DNA of 8,720 nt from contig CALPYF020000084.1 in assembly GCA_943327755.2 (NCBI GenBank), positions 1-8,720 on the forward strand, given 5' to 3'. Every line of letters begins with the position of its first letter. Position 1 is the first letter of the stretch. The position numbers were made by a program, and so were the translations under genes. This DNA comes from Deinococcus hopiensis KR-140. Its GTDB lineage: Bacteria > Deinococcota > Deinococci > Deinococcales > Deinococcaceae. The notes beneath the pieces were generated by a model, which saw only the letters and a program-made list of their open reading frames with translations, was not told where the DNA came from and made no database searches. This document shows positions 1 through 5,138 of the stretch, in pieces.

Positions 1-1
1 G

Positions 2-136
2 AAGTCGCAGACGCGACGTCTGGAGGCACGCTCGAAAACGACCGTCAGTGAAGCGATCCGGGTGGCGTTGGAAGCCGTCCGCCCAAAAGATTGCGCTGGC
101 TGGTTTCAGCATTGTCTTTTCCCTCAATGCCTCTGA
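2..136 (+). CDS. IS630-type transposase, C-terminal end only (partial)
   Basis: The reading frame enters from the left window edge and ends at TGA 134-136, giving 44 visible residues. They contain the segment TTVSEAIRVALEAVRP followed by KDCAGWFQHC. This resembles the C-terminus of IS630/Tc1-mariner DDE transposases, where an arginine-rich stretch is followed by a helix of the EAI..AL..V type and then a GWF.H motif; the catalytic DDE residues would lie outside the window. Codons here often end in A or T (TCT, AAA, CCA, GAT, CTT, CAA), unlike the GC-ending codons of the genes downstream, which fits a mobile origin. I cannot tell whether the rest of the gene is intact. No terminal inverted repeat could be assigned. 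Confidence 0.65.
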   Translation, partial: KSQTRRLEARSKTTVSEAIRVALEAVRPKDCAGWFQHCLFPQCL

Positions 137-144
137 AAACCGCT

Positions 145-176
145 TTGACAGCCCAGGCACGGCGAGTTCATGAATT
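145..176 (+). promoter_or_regulatory. Weak promoter candidate for the pilus operon
   Basis: A perfect TTGACA stands at 145-150, and 18 nt later comes CATGAA (169-174), a poor match to a -10 box. No TA dinucleotide occurs anywhere in 1-264, so a TANNNT -10 cannot exist between the transposase and the first pilin. If this is the promoter it is weak or activator-dependent. Otherwise transcription comes from further upstream, perhaps through the transposase gene. Confidence 0.22.
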
Positions 177-184
177 GGCCATGT

Positions 185-230
185 GGTCAGTTTGAGGTGC
201 GGGTGTCAGGGTGGCCCTGACATGCTGACC
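185..230 (+). repeat. Nested inverted repeats in the pilus operon leader
   Basis: TGTCAGGG (204-211) and CCCTGACA (215-222) form a perfect 8-bp stem with a 3-nt loop. It is enclosed by GGTCAG (185-190) pairing with CTGACC (225-230), so a two-part stem can form 40 nt before the first pilin start. Possible roles are an attenuator or terminator for transcription leaving the transposase, a protein-binding palindrome, or a remnant of an element end. No T-run follows the inner stem, so a classical intrinsic terminator is unlikely. Confidence 0.5.
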
Positions 231-269
231 GGGATGCCACACAACACGCTGACTCCCGGAGGTTTATCC

Positions 270-716
270 ATGAAGACCCGTTCCCTGCTGGCCCTGCTGA
301 CCCTGTCGACCTGCACCTCGGCGTCTGCGCTCACCAGCGCGACGGGCACCCTGGACGTGACGGCCTCCGTCCGCGCGACCTGTTCGATCTCGAGCGCCGA
401 ACTCAAGTTCGGTGAGCTGACGCTCGGAACGGTTGCCAGCAGTCTACTCAAGACGGCGAAGGTCACGGTCAGCTGCAATGCCGTGACCCCCTACACCTTC
501 ACGCTCGCCCCCGGGAAGTACAACCAGGGCACGATATACCGCATGCGTCAGGTGGCCGATCCCTCGGTGTTCATTCCCTACGAACTCACGGCCGTGACCG
601 CCGGCACCTACACCGCCCTGACGAACGAGATCACAGTTACCGGCTCGGTGGTCAACAGTGGCGCGTTGGCCGTCGGTGACTACGAAGATCAGGTTCTGAT
701 GACCTTCTCGTACTGA
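270..716 (+). CDS. Spore coat U domain pilin (first subunit)
   Basis: A secreted 148-residue protein of the spore coat U (SCPU) family, the pilin type of Csu-like chaperone-usher fibres. Residues 1-20 form a signal peptide (basic MKTR, hydrophobic core, SASA before the likely cleavage). The mature part has the family pattern: Cys38 just before a segment ending in LKFGEL, Cys69 in VTVSCN (a probable disulfide pair), and a C-terminal strand GDYEDQVLMTFSY. Such pilins lack a final strand that the chaperone, then the next subunit, supplies. The ATG at 270 is chosen because GGAGG lies at 258-262, 7 nt upstream, and it gives a clean signal peptide. The TGA overlaps the chaperone ATG by one base. 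As the first gene it may encode the main shaft subunit; this is inferred by analogy with csuA/B. Confidence 0.85.
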   Translation: MKTRSLLALLTLSTCTSASALTSATGTLDVTASVRATCSISSAELKFGELTLGTVASSLLKTAKVTVSCNAVTPYTFTLAPGKYNQGTIYRMRQVADPSVFIPYELTAVTAGTYTALTNEITVTGSVVNSGALAVGDYEDQVLMTFSY

Positions 717-1381
717 TGACGGCCCTGCAGAGCGCGCTGCGCCGGCTGCTGGCCCTCGGGTGCCTGCTGGGGGGACTGGCGGGCAGCGTCAGTCGCGTGG
801 CCCTGAGTCCCACCACGCTGCAGTTGCCCAGCGCCCAGCGCAGCGTGAGCGTCACGGTCACCAATGACGGCGACGCCCCGGTCACCTTCCAGGTCAGCGT
901 CCTGCAGTGGACGCAGGACGGTCAGGAGACGCTGGCCGTGACCGATCAGCTGCTCGCGGCGCCCGCGCAGTTCACGCTCGCGCCCGGCGCGCAGCAGGTG
1001 GTGCGGGTCGCGCGGCTGGCGGGCGCCCCGGTCACGCAGCGGGCGTTCCGGCTCCAGCTGCTGCAGGCACCCGGCGCCGGGGGTGGCGTGCAGATGAGTG
1101 TCCGGCACCTGCTGCCGCTGTTCGACGGGCCAGCGGGCACGCCCCGCCTCGGGGTGGAGGCCGAGCCGGGCGCGGTGACCCTGCGCAACACCGGCACCGG
1201 CACGCTGCGACTCGTGAACCTGGAGGTGCAGGTCGGGGCGCAGTGGGTGCCGGTCGGCCTGCGGTACGTCCTGCCGGGCGGGCGGCTGACGCTGGACACC
1301 GGCGGGGCGGTGGCGGCGACCGCACTGCGCTACCAGGACGCGGCGGGGGTGACGGTCACGGCGCCGGTCGACCCGCCGTGA
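716..1381 (+). CDS. Periplasmic pilus chaperone (PapD/CsuC-like)
   Basis: A 221-residue periplasmic chaperone with two immunoglobulin-like domains. It binds unfolded pilins by donating a strand and hands them to the usher. Residues 1 to about 26 form a signal sequence. The N-terminal domain starts with VALSPTTLQLPSAQRSVSVTVTN (written here in part), then WTQDGQETL (65-73), the FTLAPGAQQVVRVAR stretch (86-100) and QRAFRLQLLQAP (108-119), which match the chaperone pattern of a proline-rich strand, F.L.PG..Q.VRV and the E/Q..FRL strand. A second domain follows from about 141. The ATG at 716-718 shares a base with the upstream stop (TGATG) and has no clear Shine-Dalgarno sequence, so translation is probably coupled. 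Its stop overlaps the usher GTG (GTGA, 1378-1381). The canonical anchor residues were not checked by alignment. Confidence 0.87.
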   Translation: MTALQSALRRLLALGCLLGGLAGSVSRVALSPTTLQLPSAQRSVSVTVTNDGDAPVTFQVSVLQWTQDGQETLAVTDQLLAAPAQFTLAPGAQQVVRVARLAGAPVTQRAFRLQLLQAPGAGGGVQMSVRHLLPLFDGPAGTPRLGVEAEPGAVTLRNTGTGTLRLVNLEVQVGAQWVPVGLRYVLPGGRLTLDTGGAVAATALRYQDAAGVTVTAPVDPP

Positions 1382-3361
1382 AGTGGTGGCCCCTGCTGCT
1401 CACGCTGGGGTCGGCGGCCGCGCAGGAGTGCCGGGCGCCGCCGCTCACGCCGCTGCCCGTGCAGGTGGTGGTGGACGGCGCAGTGGGTGGGGACGCCCTG
1501 GTCGGGGAAACGTCGGAGGGGCTGGTGATGCTCGCCAGCGACCTGCGGCCCTTCGGGCCTCCGGCCGTCTGCCCGGACGGGTCGTGGCAGCTCGTGCCGT
1601 TCCCGGCCGTGCTGGACCACGCGGCGCTGCAGGTGACGCTCACACTCCCGGCCCGGGGACCGGCCCGGCCCGCCTCGGACGTGCTGCGCGCCGTTCCACT
1701 GACCGACGCCCGGGTGCAGGCGGACGTGCAGGTGGACACGAGCAGCGGCGCCGCGGGCCGACTGGACATCAGCTGGCCGGTCACGGCGACTTTCACGGTG
1801 GGCGGCGCGGTGACGGCCACCGCCGACCCGCAGGGGAATATCCGCACGCAGGCCGAGGCGAGCGCGCGGCTCACGCAGGCACTGCCGGACGGCGCGCGCG
1901 TCACGGCGGCCGCGACGGTGCAGGCGCCGGGCAGTCCGCTTCCCTTGACGGTCACCCTCGGTCGCGTGGCGCCGCGGGCCGCTGCGCCGCCGCTGGTCAT
2001 CACGGCGGCGCAGTCCGGGCGGGCCGAGGTGTGGTTCGGGCCGACCCTACTGCACACCGGTCCGTACGCGGCCGGGCGGACCGAGGTGGACACGTCCGGC
2101 TGGCCGCCCGTGGCAGGTACCCTCCTGATCCGCCTGACCGAGGCCGGGACCGTCCAGTCGCTGCAGGTGCCGGCCGATCTGCGGGCGAACCGACCGGTCC
2201 GGGGCGACGGAGACGCGAGCGTCACCGTGCAGGCGGGGCCGTCGCAGTGGCAGCTGCAGGCTCAGGTGTCCCGCGTCACGGCCAGTCACGTCCTCCTGAC
2301 GGCCACCGCGGCGGTCGGGACGGACGTGTCCGGCCGCCTCGACGCGGAGTGGGTCGCGCCGGACAGTGCGCTGTGGCAGGCGGGCGCGCAGCTCAGTGCC
2401 CAGGGCGCGCGCCTGGCGGTCTCCCGGCAGGGGACCGTGACCCTGACCGGCAGCCTGAACCTGCGCGGCGGCGCGCCCGGAGCCTGGGGGCCGGGGGACT
2501 GGGCGCTCAGTGGCCGGGTGCCACTGGGAACGACCGGTACAGCTGAGCTCGGCGTGCTCGTCTCGGACGGCACGCCGCTGATCCAGAGCAGTGTCCAGCT
2601 GCGCGCGTGGCCGGCCCAGAACGCCGTCACTGCGGCGGCCCTGACCCTGCGGCCGGGCGGCGTGCAGGGCCGCGTGACCGTCTCGTGGACCGTCACGCCG
2701 ACGTGGCGGGTCGAGGCGCAGGGCGGCCCGGGCGGCCCGGCCGTGCGGTCGAGCGTGAGGACCCGGGTCGGCGAGTGGACGCTCGGCGCGGCCGCGTCGA
2801 CCGATCAGGGGTTGCGGTTGGAGGCGCGCGGACCAGCCACCGCGCAGGTGACGCTGGGGACGTCGCCCCGCGTGGCCCTCAGTGCGGCCGGGACCAGCGC
2901 CGGGCAGCTGGTGCCGCCGGACGCGCCCAGCGTTCTGATCGTCACGCTGGGGCTGGGCGGCGTGCCGGTCACGGTGGGGACAGAGACCCGGATCACCGGG
3001 CCCGATGGCCGCGCGGCCTTCAGCGTCCCACCGGGCGGGGACGCCACGCTGAGCCTGGACGACCGCGCGCTGCCGCTCGGCTGGACCGCCGACCGCACGC
3101 AGTGGCGCGTGCAGCTGGTCGCGGCGCGCCTGCAGGCGCGCCGACCTGCGCGCCTTCCTGCACCGCGAGCCGCTGCGGCGCCTGCCCGTCCTGCCGGGCG
3201 CGCGGGTGACGTTCGGGGGGCAGCCCGTCGAGGTGCTCGCCGGTGGGTTCGTCCTCGTCCCGGACGCCCGGGACGGAGATCTTCTCGGGATTACCCTGCC
3301 GGGCGGGGAGCGGCTGCACTGCCGCTGGAGCGGGCAGGAGGAGCTGACATGCGCCCCGTGA
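1378..3361 (+). pseudogene. Outer-membrane pilus usher, interrupted by a frameshift
   Basis: The usher is the outer-membrane pore that recruits chaperone-pilin complexes and secretes the fibre. It starts at GTG 1378, overlapping the chaperone stop, with signal peptide VKWWPLLLTLGSAAAQ. The N-terminal domain begins near VQVVVDGAVGG, followed by a long run of alternating hydrophobic and polar strands, as in a beta barrel. A plug-like segment RAEVWFGPTLLHTGPY and a GPDGRAAFSVPPG segment near residue 545 are family features. The frame is coherent to about 3141 (residue 588). After that the plausible sequence continues one base later: DLRAFLHREPLRRLPVLPG, then VTFGGQPVEVLAGGFVLVPD and LHCRWSGQEELTCAP with a cysteine pair, ending at TGA 3359-3361. 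This matches the usher C-terminal domain. Corrected length is 660 residues, shorter than the usual 800 or more. It may be a true mutation or a sequencing error. Confidence 0.8.
3122..3143. repeat. Perfect 22-bp palindrome at the usher frameshift
   Basis: The left half CGGCGCGCCTG (3122-3132) is the exact reverse complement of the right half CAGGCGCGCCG (3133-3143). The extra base that puts the usher out of frame is one of the C residues at 3141-3142, inside the right arm. Removing that C would shorten the perfect palindrome to 18 bp. The site lies within the coding sequence and has no obvious regulatory role. Confidence 0.9.
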
Positions 3362-3822
3362 CCGTCCTGTGCGCGCTGGGCGTCCTGAGCGGCGCGGCCA
3401 GTGCGGAGATCACCTGCACGACCACCGTGGTGGGCCTCGCCTTCGGTGACTACGACGCCCGGGCCGCCCTGCCGCTCACGGCGCCGGGGAGCGTGACCGT
3501 GCAGTGCCGCACGACCGCGCTGCTCACCCTGGGCAACGTGCCCTTCACCATCTCGCTCGGAGCGGGGCGGAACGGCACGCCCGGCAACCGGGCGATGAAC
3601 GCAGGGCCGGCCCTGCTGCGGTACTCGCTGCTGACGCCAACCGGGCTGCCCTGGGGCGACGGCACGGCAGGCACGGTCACCGTGAGCGGCGTCGCGGCCG
3701 TGCCCCTGCTGCCCGGTACCGGCTCGCCCCTGAGGGCGCCCATCACGGGCGTCGTGCCGGTCGGGCAGTTCGTTCAGGTGGGCAGTTACGCCGACAGCGT
3801 GACTGTGACGGTCGAATACTGA
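3349..3822 (+). CDS. Spore coat U domain pilin (last subunit, possible tip)
   Basis: A secreted 157-residue SCPU-family protein. The signal peptide covers residues 1-19, ending in ASA before the mature ITCTTTVVGLAFGDYDA. Family marks are Cys23 and Cys53 (probable disulfide), FGDY at 32-35, PFTISLGAG (65-73), RAMNAG, LRYSLLT, PWGDG (101-105) and the C-terminal GSYADSVTVTVEY. AGGAGG at 3336-3341, 7 nt before the ATG, is a strong ribosome site, so it can be translated independently of the broken usher. It overlaps the corrected usher end by 13 nt. It also lies in the same frame as the upstream, unshifted part of the usher, so without correction the two form one open frame of 814 codons (1378-3822). 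By analogy with CsuE, the final SCPU gene may be the tip subunit, but it has one domain where CsuE has two. Confidence 0.85.
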   Translation: MRPVTVLCALGVLSGAASAEITCTTTVVGLAFGDYDARAALPLTAPGSVTVQCRTTALLTLGNVPFTISLGAGRNGTPGNRAMNAGPALLRYSLLTPTGLPWGDGTAGTVTVSGVAAVPLLPGTGSPLRAPITGVVPVGQFVQVGSYADSVTVTVEY

Positions 3823-3834
3823 TCTGACCGTCAC
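3805..3834 (+). terminator. Hairpin spanning the operon's last stop codon
   Basis: GTGACGGTC (3805-3813) pairs perfectly with GACCGTCAC (3826-3834) across a 12-nt loop that contains the TGA stop (3820-3822). The 9-bp GC-rich stem at the end of the last pilus gene suggests termination or 3'-end protection of the mRNA. The following bases are GCGGTG with no U-run, so if it terminates it is not a textbook intrinsic terminator. Confidence 0.5.
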
Positions 3835-3945
3835 GCGGTGTGGGCGCGGACGGCTGAACCGGGGCACCGGGGACTGACCCAGCTGAACTGGCGGCGGGAC
3901 ATCCGGCGAGGAAACCGTTCCACGGGCACCAGCATCGGAAGTCAG

Positions 3946-4023
3946 CGTGGCTATGGGCTCAGTGCGGAGCCACGGCAGCTGAAATCTGCGTTCTAGAGGC
4001 TCAGATTTTGACCTCCATATAAA
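3946..4023. promoter_or_regulatory. AT-rich spacer with two inverted repeats
   Basis: This is part of the 254-nt gap between the last pilin and the WYL regulator. CGTGGCT (3946-3952) pairs with AGCCACG (3968-3974) across a 15-nt loop. Further on, AAATCTG (3982-3988) pairs with CAGATTT (4002-4008) across 13 nt, followed at once by TTGACC and TATAAA. The stretch of about 3980-4040 is far richer in A and T than anything else in the window except the left edge. It could terminate the pilus transcript (a stem followed by TTTT at 4006-4009) or hold an operator for the regulator downstream. The sequence alone does not decide. Confidence 0.4.
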
Positions 4024-4040
4024 CTACGTCACAAATCGAA

Positions 4041-4076
4041 TTCATCCGGGTGTCGGCCGCCCCGTACGGTGCGTGC
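4041..4076 (+). promoter_or_regulatory. Candidate leaderless promoter of the WYL regulator
   Basis: TACGGT (4065-4070) fits the TANNNT -10 consensus and is followed by exactly 6 nt before the ATG at 4077, the geometry of leaderless mRNAs common in Deinococcus. A weak -35-like TTCATC lies at 4041-4046, 18 nt upstream. No Shine-Dalgarno sequence precedes the ATG, which agrees with a leaderless start. Confidence 0.35.
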
Positions 4077-5105
4077 ATGTCCACCCGTGATCACAGCAGT
4101 CCCGCCCGCCGCGACGTCCGCCGGGCCCAGCCCGACGGCGCCCCCCGCAGCTGGCACAAAGCCCACCGACTGACGGCCCTGCTGGCCGAACTCCAGGCCC
4201 GGCCCCAGACCACCGCGCAGCTCGCCGCGACCTTCAGCGTCGGGCAGCGCAGCGTGCAGCGGGACCTTGACGCCCTGCGGCGCATGGGCCACCCCGTGCA
4301 CGAACAGTCGCCCGGGCAGTACGTCATTCCCCGCAACGGCACCCTGCTGCGCCCGACCGAGGTGCTCGCGGCGTACACGGCGCTGCGGCTGGCGCATCAC
4401 CACTCGCCGGCGCTGGGGGGCCACTACCGGCAGGCGCTGAGCACGCTGTCCCTCGCGCTGCCGGAACGGGTGCGGCACACCCTGAATGCCAGCCTGCGCG
4501 GCGGGGGCGGCACCATGTTCACGGACCGGCAGATGGAAGTCATCGGTGGGGCGTGGCTGGATGGGCGCGTGCTGCGCTTCGATCACCGTGAAGGCAACGG
4601 CATCCTGCGCACGGGACTGGAACTGTGCGTGTACTTCGTGGAGATCAGCCGCACGAACCTCGCGCCGTTCGTGATCGGCCTCAACCGCGCCAGTGGCTGC
4701 GTGGAACCCTTCAAGCTGTCCCGCATGACCAACCTGCACCTCCTTGCCGAGCAGTACGAACCGGACCCGACCTTCGACCCGCAGGCGTACCTGTCCGACG
4801 CGTGGGGGGTGATCGGGACCGATCAGGGCGTGACCGTCACCGTCCGGTTCGATCCGGACGCCGCGTACCGCGTGCTGGAAGGGGGGTTCCCGCAGGCCAC
4901 CCTGATCCGCGGGGACGGGTTCGTGGACATCGAATTCCACGCCGGGGTGGACGAGACCGGACTGCCCCGCGAACTGATGCCGTTCCTGCTGTCCTGGGGC
5001 GCCCGCGCCGAGGTGCTCTCGCCGCCCGAGGTGCGCGGCGCCTGGCTAGCCGAGATGCGTGACGCCCTGTCCCGCTTCGACCGTCCGGCGCCGCCAGCAG
5101 CGTGA
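4077..5105 (+). CDS. HTH and WYL domain transcriptional regulator
   Basis: A 342-residue cytoplasmic regulator. Residues 28-84 form a DeoR-like helix-turn-helix: HRLTALLAELQ, TTAQLAATFSVGQRSVQRDLDALRRMG, then a GQYVI wing. A linker with LRPTEVLAAYTALRLAHHHSP leads to a WYL domain at about 150-220. It is followed by a WCX-like C-terminal segment (about 250-335) with GVTVTVRFDPDAAYRV and LLSWGARAEVLSPPEVR. WYL proteins often respond to ligands such as nucleotides or single-stranded DNA; the ligand here is unknown. The tryptophan-tyrosine-leucine signature is not literal: the matching strand reads PFVIGLNRASG. The N-terminal 25 residues are basic and polar, probably disordered. ATG 4077 is preferred to GTG 4050 because of the TACGGT box 6 nt upstream. 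The gene converges on the TPR regulator with 33 nt between their stops. Confidence 0.85.
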   Translation: MSTRDHSSPARRDVRRAQPDGAPRSWHKAHRLTALLAELQARPQTTAQLAATFSVGQRSVQRDLDALRRMGHPVHEQSPGQYVIPRNGTLLRPTEVLAAYTALRLAHHHSPALGGHYRQALSTLSLALPERVRHTLNASLRGGGGTMFTDRQMEVIGGAWLDGRVLRFDHREGNGILRTGLELCVYFVEISRTNLAPFVIGLNRASGCVEPFKLSRMTNLHLLAEQYEPDPTFDPQAYLSDAWGVIGTDQGVTVTVRFDPDAAYRVLEGGFPQATLIRGDGFVDIEFHAGVDETGLPRELMPFLLSWGARAEVLSPPEVRGAWLAEMRDALSRFDRPAPPAA

Positions 5106-5138
5106 CGGCCCCCTCGTGTGCGGCCGGGGCGCGGCGCG

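Noticed and set aside
183..269. Earlier GTG start for the first pilin
   Set aside because: It would add 29 residues ahead of a good signal peptide and would bury the GGAGG ribosome site.
907..1377. Upstream extension of the usher frame into the chaperone gene
   Set aside because: The residues are low-complexity Ala/Arg/Gly, while the chaperone frame is clearly coding there; GTG 1378 starts with a signal peptide.
3122..3160. Programmed ribosomal frameshift in the usher
   Set aside because: No slippery sequence or in-frame stop at the shift point is visible, and ushers are not known to use this. A mutation or sequencing error at the palindrome is simpler.
2047..3867. Long open frame on the minus strand opposite the usher and last pilin
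   Set aside because: It reads as Arg/Gly/Ala/Pro/His-rich text with no domain pattern, the usual product of the complementary strand of a GC-rich gene.
4006..4022. Possible radiation/desiccation response motif (17-bp Deinococcus palindrome) before the WYL gene
   Set aside because: Against the consensus as I remember it, only about 11 of 17 positions agree and the half-sites are not symmetrical. That is too weak to call.
4008..4023. TTGACC and TATAAA as a -35/-10 pair
   Set aside because: Only 4 nt separate them, far from the 16-18 nt required.
4050..4076. GTG 4050 as start of the WYL regulator
   Set aside because: There is no ribosome site before it; the ATG at 4077 has a TANNNT box at leaderless spacing. 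It is not fully excluded.
5106..5138. Bidirectional terminator between the convergent regulators
   Set aside because: Only a 5-bp GCCCC/GGGGC pairing with a 13-nt loop and no T-run is seen, which is expected by chance at this GC content.
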